Part shown: positions 11,611-23,900 of the stretch, one piece after another
Position numbering within the stretch: the stretch's first letter is position 1
How the letters are laid out: every line of letters starts with the position of its first letter
Source: Phoronis australis
Lineage: Eukaryota; Phoronida; Phoronidae
DNA length: 64,000 bases
Direction: 5' to 3'
NCBI GenBank assembly: GCA_002633005.1
Contig: NMRA01000023.1
Location: forward strand, 1,403,373-1,467,372
Made by a program: the position numbers and the translations under genes
Notes under the pieces: model-generated
Database searches by the model: none
What the model was told of the DNA's origin: nothing
Seen by the model: the letters and a program-made list of their open reading frames with translations, nothing else

Positions 11611-14600
11611 TTTTTGTAACTTTTTTGAAATACCACTAATAATCACAATTGTCTCTCAGTCATTTGCTGAAATCAAAGTCAGTGACAACCATTAAGAAAC
11701 TATGCCATTTATCGAGTGTTATTTAACTCCGTCATCACGACGTTTGACTGCAACTTCCAGGGTTCCAGGTTCAATTATGCGCTGAGCATGATCTCACAAA
11801 ATCTCTCGTCTCGCCGATAATGTTACTTTACTTTTTGAAATGCGTATCAAAATAACAGACTAATCAACCTATGCAGAGGACGTGACCCATAATGTGAAGA
11901 GTGAACAGGCGACGACCAATCCACGCACTGACGGACTGGTCTGATGTCTTTTATGTTTTAAGATTTTGATGGTTATCACGTTTGCAGAAATTTTAAAAAT
12001 GTTTGATACTGTTTATGAAGACTGATAGTGAAGTTTTATTTTCATTGATTAGAAAATAACGTGCGATAACGAGATATATGATGAACAAAGTCCCAATCGG
12101 AAACTTAAGCGTTGTACTATTACAACCAGCCGCGTTCTGCAGACAATTCCCTAACATTTCAAAATGATTTATGGTTGCAAAGGGTATTGTTTGAAAGAAG
12201 TATAAACATTTCATGCAATTTGATAATCAATAAAAAATATTGAACATTGATTTACTCTTTGCGAAGCCTCTCATCAGCAAATTCTAAATTTGCAGCGTTT
12301 ACGTTCACATCTCGCCCTGTTTAACAGCAGGTTTGATAAAATGTAACGGGGAGGTGTAATGGCCAAAGGTATGGTTAGAAAAGCGAACAAACGAACCTTT
12401 CTGTGATATGCAACACTATACAATTATTTTAGAATTCCAAAAAACAGGACAGGAAAGCATTAATTTTCGAACATTTCGAGAGGTTTACTTGACAGTAAGT
12501 GAATGGACAATTTGATCAACACACACATATTGGACCGCCAATTGGCAGAGGTGCCCGGTTTCTTTTAGTAGTCGTTTGACAGAGCGTTTAATCGCGACGT
12601 ACATTTGTCTGTTTGTTTTGCGTAACAACAGTAACATGATGATAGCTTTGCAGAAATGTGGCTAAAGGCATTTGCTAAACATAAGGTAAAATTTGTCATA
12701 TTCGGACAAAATATTGCCAAAATTGATCTTTTTATTTGTAACATTGTTATAAATGCCCGCATTTAATGAATGATAGCTGACAGTATTTATGGTAACGAGC
12801 TAAAATACATTTTGTTATCTTCGAGATATTAATTCCACTTGTCCGCCATATTGTGTCCTAAATTGTTGACACTTTTACCGTACTTATGTGTGCCTAATTG
12901 ATTTGTATTCATGATGTCACACGTGCCTCTCTAAACTGTTACTTCAACGCCTGACGTTTAGTAATAAACGATGGTATTTTTTAATCATCTAACGTGTTTT
13001 GAGCTGATTGAATAAATGCTCCCCAAAGATCACGTCTCCGTATTTTGTAATTGTTATAGAATTAGAATTGTATTTGGTTAGTCACGCTTTCGCCTATCCA
13101 TTGTGCAACGTTCTTCGGGAAATTGTCCTCATGTTTCATTTGTCCAGGCTGATTGTCTAGCAAACGGCGTCATTTTGTCAAGGTATACGTGATTAGAGAT
13201 AACCTTGTGTCGTTCATTTCATTCATTCGTCCCGTGATTATTAGTTCTAGTGTTAAAGTACTACTCGTGGTCTTCTGCCCCCTAGGACAATTTACAAATG
13301 GATGACTCAAACGACACAGAAGATGTTCAATATCGAATGTTGTCTTTCTAGTGTGAACCTCTAACGATCGTCTAAAAAGTCATTAGATAGTAACCATTAC
13401 GACGAATCACCCCTACCGTACTAATGAAGGATTTGTTAATAACGTACAAGAGAATTTAACGCACATGAGATCAAACGTCAAAACGTTTGCTCAATGCCAC
13501 AATTATCTTTATGTCTTATGCCCTTAAAGCTCCATGTTTTCTATGCCCGTGAGTTCGATGGTACACACGGAAGAAGTATAATCTACCGATGGTAACGTGC
13601 AAATAACGCATTCTATCTGTGACGAATTTTTAGCTTCAAATTTCAAGTGTCATGAAAATCTTGCTTTCTGTCAAAAGCAAGTTTCGATTTAGGCCATTTA
13701 CCATTGTGACACTGGTCTCTCATTGTTCCTTAATCAAGATCAGTGTGATATTTCTGGGCATGCAAAGATCTGACAATTGGTAATAATTCTTCCGGTCAGG
13801 TGACGTCAGCAATGGTCTGAAAAAATAAGCAACTGTCAGACCTTCCTGAGCCAAGTGATCACTTCTAAACTGAGTACGGTAAAATATCAGACCAAGTGGT
13901 CTAAACCAAACTTTTTTGACAAAAAGCACGGGTTTCATGCAGCTTTAAAAATAGCCATTTGCTAAAGTCGGCACGTTTCTCAGATTTAAATTGATAGTTT
14001 CATGAATTACGGTCACTCTTTTTTCATTCTTTTTTCCAAAGTGACTATCCAGAATATAATCACATTCTTGCTGCAATGATGAAATTGAAACCCCATCATT
14101 TGAAGGATTTCCTTTTTTTATTACTGTACGTATAAGAGTACAATATGATTCTTCAACAACCAATCACTATCCAATATCGTGAGGGACCTACTATGCCAAA
14201 GTCGGCGTTGTCGAAATCCGTCAATCAGAATAGTCCTGAGCGTACTCGCTACCAGAGGGAGATAGTAATCTACAGACAGTGGGTACCAGAGGTGTATGTT
14301 TTTCTTGAAGTGCATCACTCTGCACTAATTTTCAGGAAATTTCGAGTAAATCTGAATGACCAGAAGCTGTACTGCTTTTGCACTTCGCCTACTACACCAT
14401 GTAACCAAAGTTGTAAGCGAGATTACGTTCTTGGCTCCATTTATTATTAGGTTTTTGACGTTCATTTATGCCCACTCCATCAAGTAACTCTTCGCGTGAA
14501 CTCTTATGCGTGCTTCTCTGATGCATCTCATTTAGAAACAAATAACGTACAATGACGGATACTTGAGCGAGGCCAGGCGAAACTTATATCGCGAAACCCA

Positions 14601-15479
14601 ACACACTTCGTTCGAGGTGGTCGATTTTATAGCCATGTTAAAAATTTTTGGTTGAATATTTGTTGCGAAACAGTAATTTATCAAAAAATCACATTGTTGC
14701 TGAAATTTCGAAGGTTAGAGAAGTGAGCAGTGATGACCATCTGGAATAATTCCGTAGCCTCGGAGGTGTTTTAAAACTGCACATGAGTGAATTTTAATAA
14801 AACAGCAGTACCGCGACTCTCAAAATGGTGAATGCCGGCGAATGCGCTGAGAGTGATATTAAGCTTAAACCACGTTTAGCGGTACTTCAGAAGGCAGGCT
14901 ACGAGAATGACCGTCGCTTATGACTCTAGTTGGTGAAGACATGATTTTAGCCGTCTGGCGACCTTAACACTTTCGTGTTCTGAATGAAATTTGCGCATGC
15001 GCAGGTATAGAACACTGTCAGAATATATATTGATTAAGTAATTAGTACAGATAGTTCCATTTTAAGTTGCCCAAAGTTTGTGCATGTGTACTTTTAAATC
15101 ATGGGATCAAACTTGCTTACATGCATTTTAACGACAAGAGCTATTTTGGATGATGTTTATCACTTTGATTCTGGGGTCAATGCACTCAAGATTCTAGTAA
15201 TTTCTGAGAGCAAATCGGGACAGCCAATGATATGATTGGATAAGATCATGTGGTTTTTATTTGCCAATCGTTAAATAATTACATTATTGTAAATTGGGTT
15301 GAAATTTGCAAAATACTCAAATGGGATATAGTAATTGAAACTAAAAGACTTGCTACAGTGTACAGAAGAAATTGTATAACAGAGCCATCTCGTGGAAGAT
15401 TCTAAAGAAGATCTTGGCAAGGGCAAGGGTTAATGCACAGGAAGTTAACTAAGAGATTGTCACTTGCACCGTGGATAGT

Positions 15480-15595
15480 AAGATACTACCAATACGTGTT
15501 GTGTCACGAGGGACTGTGACAAGCAAGAGGAATCGTGGGCAGAAGATACTGCCTTCAAGTGTTGCGCCACGAAGGACTGTGACCAGCAAGTACAC
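15480..15595 (+). repeat. 63-bp tandem duplication
   Basis: AGATACTACC...GTGTCACGAGGGACTGTGAC, then again from 15544 as AGATACTGCC...GCGCCACGAAGGACTGTGAC. Confidence 0.7.
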
Positions 15596-16179
15596 TGTCC
15601 CAGCACTGTGTGTGTTAGTTCGAAGATTCACCAACAGGACTGTCATCCAAAAAGTGTCGAGTCCTACAGCTTAGATAGCAGATGGAAGTTTGATTATTTA
15701 TAGTTAATTGATTGAAGTAATCCTTACGGAGGTCGCTAGTGTAGTTACTCTTCTTCAGTGTTAGTTTACTTAATTTAAGAGGTTTCACTAGTTTTAATTA
15801 GTGGTTATCATATAATAAATTAATTACTGGATTTAATCATTCTCATTCCTACGCACAATCTCAAAGCTACCTTTTAAACAAAACAACATTCAACTTCTGA
15901 CAAACACCTCAAAGGGATAACTTGAGGCTGTTAAAATAACCAAGGTGTTCTGGATGAATGATAACATGGGCTGCGTTCTGTACGTAGACGCCAAACACTC
16001 GTGAGAAAAGCTGTTGTAGTCACGTGTTTCGCTTGTAATCCATGGCCAAATGTCCCGAAGACTTGCGAGGTCTTACGTTTTCTCTCTCATGCATGTGTCT
16101 ATGATTTCTTGGTGAAAAAAAAATTCTCTAAGTATGTTGCCTGATAATAAATTTTTGTATGTTTCTATGTTCGCATGCG

Positions 16180-16920
16180 ACATATCGCCATTCTTATCGA
16201 ATCGATATGAAATATGCACACAACGTGTGTCTCGTAAATGGCTCGAAGCTTCTTGTTTTTTATTAAAATCGTGTAAAAGATGACGCTGTGGCGGTCATTT
16301 TCAACTTCTTTGGTTTGCAAAGCCATAACCCCGCTGTTTCTAGTAAGATTTTTATTGTTTTTTTTTCTGTCGATAGGGCTATGCAAATATTGTATTAGTT
16401 TTTCTTTAGGTCTTACCGGTCACGAGTTATTTTCCGGACTGGTCTCGAAGTAACTGAACTTTGCGCCCTATCTTCAGCATCCCATGTCAAATCTGTCTAA
16501 ATTTCCGCATGTGGATAGATCTTTTCAAGTGCTATCTTTGAGAGAGACCGTTTCTTGCTGCGATTTACCGTTCTTGTGATATTCGAGATTTATTGCTGAG
16601 ATGACTGTTCATGTGTTGACCATTATAGTTATTAATGGAACTGCACTTTGTTACGTTGTCATGTTAGAGCTAGAGATCACATTTTTCGTCTGATCGACAT
16701 GAAATTTACTTACAGTGTTTATTGATTCAATAGCCCGAGGACTTTTTTCTTGGGCTAAATCAGACGCAAGATGGCGCTGTGACGCCCATTTTGTAATTTT
16801 GTTTACGGAGCTCTAGGTCCACGATCTTTGACCGAACATTTAGAAATTTGGTATCTAAATAGATCTCTCCAAATACTATCTAATACATTGCTTTCGTTAT
16901 CCACCTCAGCTTTAAATTTT
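16180..16920 (+). repeat. Two diverged tandem copies, ~490-bp period
   Basis: AAGATGACGCTGTGGCGGTCATTTTCAA near 16278 and AAGATGGCGCTGTGACGCCCATTTTGTA near 16770 have related surroundings in the same order (ATCGATATGAAAT / ATCGACATGAAAT before; GGATAGATCTTTTCAAGTGCT / AATAGATCTCTCCAAATACT after). Confidence 0.5.
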
Positions 16921-17819
16921 ATTCGATTTCACCGAATGTCCCTCTTCAGATCGCTTTCATTTTTTGTTTCCTTCAGAAAATATTATTAAATGCTGATTTA
17001 GTTGAAGCAAATAACTTCCCTCGCATGAGCTTATGTACCAACTTTCTGAATCCAGCAACTACTGGTGATAAACAGCACACATTAGGTGTCAACAAGAACC
17101 ATCACCAGTTTGGCACGTTAGTGTGAACATCACATTAAGTGTAGAGAAATATTGGCCGTTTCCGAATTACCGGTGTCATGGACGCTGTGTCACTTTTTGC
17201 AGCAAATCTATACTTCATGTGCGCACCCAGCGTTCGATATGGCTCGAATTCCCGACGTTTTGGACCATTTGCTAACAAAAGGGCGGGCGGACTACAAAAA
17301 AAAAACGGGAGCACCTCTGTGAATTGGGCGTTTGCCCTTATTTAGTGGGCTTTTGTCCCATTTGCTCGGACATTTGTCTCTCAGGGGCGGACCTTTTTGC
17401 CCACTTTGCCAATTGGGTGGGCTCGTTCGAGCCCCCTCTGGGTGCGCGCATGTACTTATTGCATACATGTATGATTTTGACATTTTGACCTTTTCAATTT
17501 TTCATCTGTCTTAGTTTGGCAAATTACCTATTTACGCTTATATCCTGTCTTCGTTTATCCCTGGACACAGAGCTAGATACGCACCATATTAAGGGACGGG
17601 TGCCAAACATAATGAACATTATCAAACCAAAACGACAACTGATTAAAGAAAAATAAATTAAAATGTATAACTCGCGTAATTGCCAAAGCGTTTTGCTTGA
17701 CCATGACCATGAGTACCTTTTGTTAACCTCACTGAATTAAATCTCAAAATTATGAGTGACCACCGGCAGGTTTTTGTGATAAAAACACGTCATTCATTGC
17801 AACGTGCATTTCTTTTCAG

Positions 17820-17957
17820 TGTGACATGGCTGTTGGTACTAAGTTGTTCTTCGACATGATGTTCAATTGGCCCCCGAAAATTGTCCTCTTTGGCGACTCG
17901 TGCTCAGAAGTCACTCAACCCATCGCAGAGTCAACAAAGTATTTTGACATTTTACAG
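17820..17957 (+). CDS. gabbr2: GABA-B receptor exon 1 (first one visible), ligand domain
   Basis: 46 codons, phase 0 at both ends, acceptor TTTTCAG and donor CAG|GTAAAC. It encodes [17 protein letters not shown] and [14 protein letters not shown], the stretch after the first beta strands of the Venus-flytrap domain. The acceptor is clear and there is no in-frame signal peptide, so at least one upstream coding exon must exist. Confidence 0.88.
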
Positions 17958-20900
17958 GTAAACGTTTTTTGGGTAAAATACCCCGTCATGACGGACAGAA
18001 GGTTCGCAGAATGTTTCGCGCGATGTGTGACTTGCGTAAGCTAATAATACATCACTGGATGACATCGTCAACTCGCCATTTTTGTACTCTGCGAGACTTC
18101 ACGTGACACATTAATGTCACCTAATGTTTATACTTTATATATTTATGAACTCGTTTATCTCCATGTCGTATAAATAGTTATATTTTGGTTTCAGCCTACT
18201 AAAGGCTTTATAGAATCTAAAAGTATGCCTTAAAACGTTTATCATGCGTTACGCAATTTTCTGACTAATTACCATCCTAATTTCCACAAAATCGTTCATG
18301 AAACCTGGACATCGTTCGAGTTATGTGATTGCCAGTGACCGTGTTTATCAACGTGCATTCCAGGTTTCATATGCGGACAATAACCCGCTGCTGTCAAGTC
18401 GATCTACATATCCCAACTTTTTCCGAACAATTCCGAGCGAAGCAGATTTCAACCTTGCGAGGATGGCATTCCTGAAAGAGTTCAACTGGACTCGCGTGGG
18501 CACTTTGTATCAGGACGCCTCAAGCGGTGATTCTAGATATGCCAACGTAAGTGTTACATCACATGTTGAGGTGGTTGATGACTGGTGAGCAGGTCAAGGT
18601 TGTACATGACAGATTTCCAAGTAAAGTGAGGTGACGAGCGGGACTGCGCCAGTAGTTGTAGTCAGATCATGGGTTGGCTTCAGTTGGGACAATTACCACT
18701 GACAGATCTAGGGGTATGCAAACTGGGAGGCAACCAACGTTTTGAAGGGAAATTATGCGCGAAAGCCCAACCGTCAAGCCGGCGTCGTTTCCTTATGGTG
18801 GGAAACTCGCTCCCTGGACCATCTAAATCCCTCTGCGTATGGTTTTGTTACACTAGTGCTTATGTTTTTAACGAAACTGAGAATAACCATTAACAACCAG
18901 GGATGGAAAATCGGTCAAGCCCGGAAATAGAATTAGTAACGACTTGGGGACTCGTTCAGAATGGTTGAACACTGGAGAAGAAGGACAACTTACGGAGTTA
19001 ATGCATCAGGTAGATTCGCATTGACTCAACCTCCCCGTGGTGACGTTTCGTACCTGCACATGAGCGAACTTCAATTGTAACGAAAACCCTAGACTGCATA
19101 CAGAGCACCTCGGGTATTTTCCGAACCTCAAATTTGCTCTCAGAGTTGAACGTTACCTCTGCAAGTGCGAGCATACAGCCAATCATTACCCAGTTTGAAA
19201 GTCACGTGACTTGGCTGGTGGCAGCACATGGCGCAGCTAACGCTCACCTCCGAGGGAAATTTGAGACTCCAAGTTACAGATGGCGAGACTCGTGAGGAAT
19301 CGATGACTAGTGACCTGTGGTCTTGGGGAAGGTGACACGGCAGTGAAACGTTGACGATCAAGGGCATAACTCTGCATCGAAACAATTAAGCGATTTTCAA
19401 AAGACTTAAATCCAGTTTTCAAAAGTTAGCTTCGTCACCTGGAACGCAGTAAATCAAATTATTCAAATATACTTTATTGAGTTTCAATACGATATCTTAA
19501 AATTCTTCAACGAAACAACAAATAACCAATTGCTGTTCTGATATCTAACTGCATTCACGCATGTACATGTATTCTGCTGCAGAGTTCGTCAAAATTTGTC
19601 CACGATCAGTGGTATTTGCTGTCAAATGTTAATAGCCATGTGGAATACATTAAACGTCAGAAATTAAGAAGAGATTTTACATTAAAGGGACACTCAAAGC
19701 TGCTGACAGTTTTAGAAAGAAACGACGTAGACACCACAACCCAGAGCTTTGCCAACGACCCGCACTCGGCAGTTTCTGTTTTAAAGGTTTGTCGTGTTGT
19801 GGCTCTTTGTAAACCTTGTATGATAATCAAGTCTTAATTCATATGCACAGTCCATTTTGCTTTTTGGTTATTTACTTTGTACAGAGTGTCAAAACGCACG
19901 AACGTTATTTATTTGGACGGTTTTACTACTCTTTTAATATGGGTATAAAATGTGGAACTGCCAGGTAGAAAGATCTTAATACATGGTGTATTGTTTGCTC
20001 GTTTGAAAATCTTTTTCTAGCGCATTTGATATGTCTCAGTAATGGGAATGCTAAATTTCTCTTGACGTTTTGGATGTTGATCGCAAGTTTGTACTAAGAT
20101 ACCTGACTGAAATCTGTTTGTTTAGAATGAAGACATTCGCATAATTCTCGGCAACTTCGATCACGTGATGGCTAGGAAAGTGTTCTGTGCGGTAAGTTTA
20201 CGATGCGCTCATTTCCTGACAAATATCCTAGCTAGTCATTTAAGGCGGATATTGACCGGTGGTCTAACAATGTCAGCACGTCAATCGCGAAAGAGTTCCC
20301 TTACTTCACTGTCTAACCCAACTCGGGTTAAATGAGCCTTCAAAGGTCCATGTGCGATCTGTATCCGGTCTGGACATTAACCATTGATCGGACGTAATCG
20401 TTTTAATATAGAATAAAACATAGTTTTGTTGTTGTAGGAAGACCTTTTAGAAGTGTCACAACGAGTATCACTAATTATCTTCACAGTTCAATCAAACTAT
20501 TGATTGAAATACTGTAAGGTGTAATATTTGAGATTCGTTTGATGTTCCAGATCGGCATCCGAGTCTTAATTTGGTTCCAGTTTTTGAGCTTCAAGGGAAA
20601 TTTTCATTGAAAATGTTGCGACAGTAACTTGCTCTAGAGGTCCTTCAGTTGTTCAACAACGGAGGGAGTACTGAATAGTGGGTCAATGTTTCAAAATCTT
20701 TTCTGTAGTAGTGCCTAAACTACGTGATTTCAAATTTTTCGGTTTATTTTATTGTCCTTTGAAAATATTCTCCTGTAGAACAAATCTAAAGCATTATTGG
20801 TTGGAAGACTTCAACTTACGCATGGGGTTTACATTACATCCATTATTGTGGGTTAAAAAGAACCATATGGTCATAAATGATGGCTAGTATGGACGAGACG

Positions 20901-23900
20901 TCAACTGTTGTCTCGAGGCATTGCATCATATAAACATAAGACTTCCTCAACCCAAAGTGTTAATTAAAACTTCCATTGATCAGAGGTAACCTTGGGCTAT
21001 GTCTGTACCGATCTTCGCGCATTACTGAGTTAAGGACATATGCACATAAACAGTTTGCATGGATTTTGATCCTCTCTTTTATGAAAGTCGAATTTTGATC
21101 AGTTCCTTATAGAAAATCGTTCTGCTTAAGGCGTACCATCATCGACTGTACGGTGAGAAGTATGTGTGGATTCTCCTCGGCGGATATCCTGACACCTGGT
21201 GGCAGACATTGGACCCGTCTGCTAACTGCACACTAGAACAGCTTGCAGAATCCATCAACGGCTACTTTGCTACAGATGTCCTTCCCATCAGCACGGAAGA
21301 TACAATGACGGTGGCAAACATTGTATGTAAACAGTAATTACAAGTAAAACATTTTACAGTAATGTAAATCGCTAATCACAATCGAGTTTAAATCATCTTG
21401 GAACACAGTCATTTGCACGAGTCCTCGGTTTCGAGTTTAGCATACACTGAGCTTGCACAGGCACGCTGTGGAGAACTGGGTGAAATGAAACAAGACTATT
21501 TTCACATTGAGCTTTATGAGGACCGGACACTAAAGTGATATTTTTCTGAAAATTCCTTGAAGATGCCGAAAACACCGCTTACTAATAAATTAATGCAACC
21601 AGCCCATGTATATTGCGGAGTAAGTTGGACACAAATTTACAAATTATTCATCCTCGGGATCTCGGCTTATCTGGTCATCCAATGACGGGCCATAGCAACA
21701 ATTAGAGTCAATTTGAAGTTTTAATTGCCATAATTTGAAAACCTTTTTATGTACTGAGGGCTGATCGGATGAATTCTGGCCCTAAGGTGGATTTTGTGAA
21801 AACGTAGCTGACGTTGCAAATTATAGGATTAATACTAAAATCATCGGCATTTTTAAATGCCCTCCAAAATTTAGCACAGAAGCAAAAAGAGTTGGATTAT
21901 TTCGAGAACGCAACCTTTTGTCAATCTAGTCGATATCTTTCTAAAGATATTCTACCGTCCACTTACACCGGAAACACGAAAGGATTGGTCTGTTTACTCT
22001 ACCTAATTATGTATTTATGATGAGGACGAATTTATAGACTCGTGTTCTGAGGTGCACAGAAGGTGACCCGATCGGGAACTGTAGACATTTCAATTCCGCA
22101 GCACAACATAACTCAGTAGGGAGGTAAATCCATTCGGGTGGGGCATATGCCTTCCGCCGCCTGACCCCGCTCATTCGTGCAGCTCGCATTTTTGTAACGA
22201 TTAACAGCAACTTAACGGTGTTTCATTCCGAATTCTATTGACGCGGAGTGCGTAATCACTAGACACACCGCATGGCCCGCTTCGTAACCACGAAGGTCCT
22301 CGATGAAATGGGGCCGGTAACTGTGACGACCGAGGGGGACAAAACGTTTGGGATGGTAGCTCGTTAAAGCATTGTGGCTAACCCTGGAGTGACTTTGAAA
22401 AATGTTTATACCAGGGGCATCTCCAATTGCTAGGATCGCAGGTTTTTAAAAAGCTTAGGTATCCACTTGAATTAGAGAATCCCCAGCCGACCTAATCGGA
22501 ACTACACGTCATCGTGTCAGCTTGCACTTCCGGTATTGAACGCGTCCCTGTGAAACATTTTGGAAATTTTCTCCTGAATGTCGCTCTCAATTTGTCGTAA
22601 TCTTGTTAGAACATTGTCGTAACCAGATGAAAAATAGCGACTCAGAAGTAGAGTGATCACTGATTGTAACATCTTAGTAGCCGTGGCTGACAATCTTTTC
22701 CTTTTGGCACTTTCCTCACTATGGCCATCTGTGAAAAATCGCAGCTTGAAAACTTGCACACCGGTCAGACGTCTAGTAGTTAACCCGCCACCAGTTGTCA
22801 ATGAATCAAAACATGGTGATTTGCCGTTAGTACACAAAACAATTTTTTGTACAGATTAACTATCAAGGGCAGACAACTTAAGCCTATAGTTATTGAAGTG
22901 CAACTTAAACACGTAGGTTTACATAAATTAATCGAATGAAAATGAAGTTTCAGTTCGAATTCTTTGCAGACAGCCGGCAACTATCTTTCGCTGTACAACC
23001 AGCTACGAGGGCAAAACTTCAGCAAGTACCACGGTTACGCGTACGATGGAGTGTGGGCGATTGCCATGGCAATAAATGGAACCCTTGGAAACTCGTCCAG
23101 TCGTCATCTCCTGAACGAAACCCACGTCCTGCCCCAAAGGCAGTTTTTCTCAGCGCTGAACAAAACAGGCTTCCAAGGAGTTACGGTTTGTCCTTAATCG
23201 TTATGCGCGTTTTTATGCCCGTGCCTTTACCTGAACCTGGGCCTATATTAAGGATTAGATGCACGCGCCTATATGCGAAGCATTATTGTAAAGTATTACA
23301 CGAGTGGAGCTTGACTTTTTTAGTACTATGAAAAGTGTGTTATCTTTTCACTCTACCAGTACTTGTACTTGTACCTCCAAAGCGACATTGATATTTGATT
23401 TACTTTAAAGCAGACGAGCACAATGAGTGATATAACGGTGCGGCAGGTGAGTTCTATTTTTCACACTTTACAGTAGTAGTAAGAAGTTTTCTTACCACAA
23501 AAATGGTAATAGAAATATTTATGGTTTGCGTTGCTGGGAACGAGATTGTATTGCCGTGCTGCACGCATGCACAGCGCGTATGATTGAGCCAGACTCATGG
23601 GCATGACAATTCGGCAACTTGAGTGGAGCTCAGTTCTGAAGGAGAGTCAGAAACAGACGTATTAACTGAAGAATTTCTTCACCATTTTAAAAAGTCGAAT
23701 ATATGATTAATTACAGCCGACGCTTTACTTCAAATCTCGATTACCAAGGTGCTTTATTAACAAAATATTACTCAGTTAATAAAGTTAAGTATAATTTTTT
23801 TGATTGACGTTTGCCAGCCATCTTATGCCTAGAAAACTTTTTTCTACGTTTACCGCCCTGTCGCAATGTCGTAAAAAACGGTCAAGTGATGTCATGAGTA

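Larger units (their letters stand above)
8713..17819. other. 9-kb stretch before the first visible receptor exon; no gene assigned
   Basis: Contains interspersed repeats, a possible signal-peptide frame at 11370, tandem duplications at 9.13-9.2 and 15.48-15.6 kb and the diverged 490-bp repeats. I looked for the missing N-terminal part of the ligand domain here and did not find it. At 17325-17450 four short hairpin-like GGGC-TTT-GCCC variants follow one another. Confidence 0.6.
17958..22969 (+). other. Receptor introns 1-5
   Basis: Introns of 406, 1141, 339, 939 and 1647 bp between exons 1 and 6. No mobile element or RNA gene recognised in them. Confidence 0.7.
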
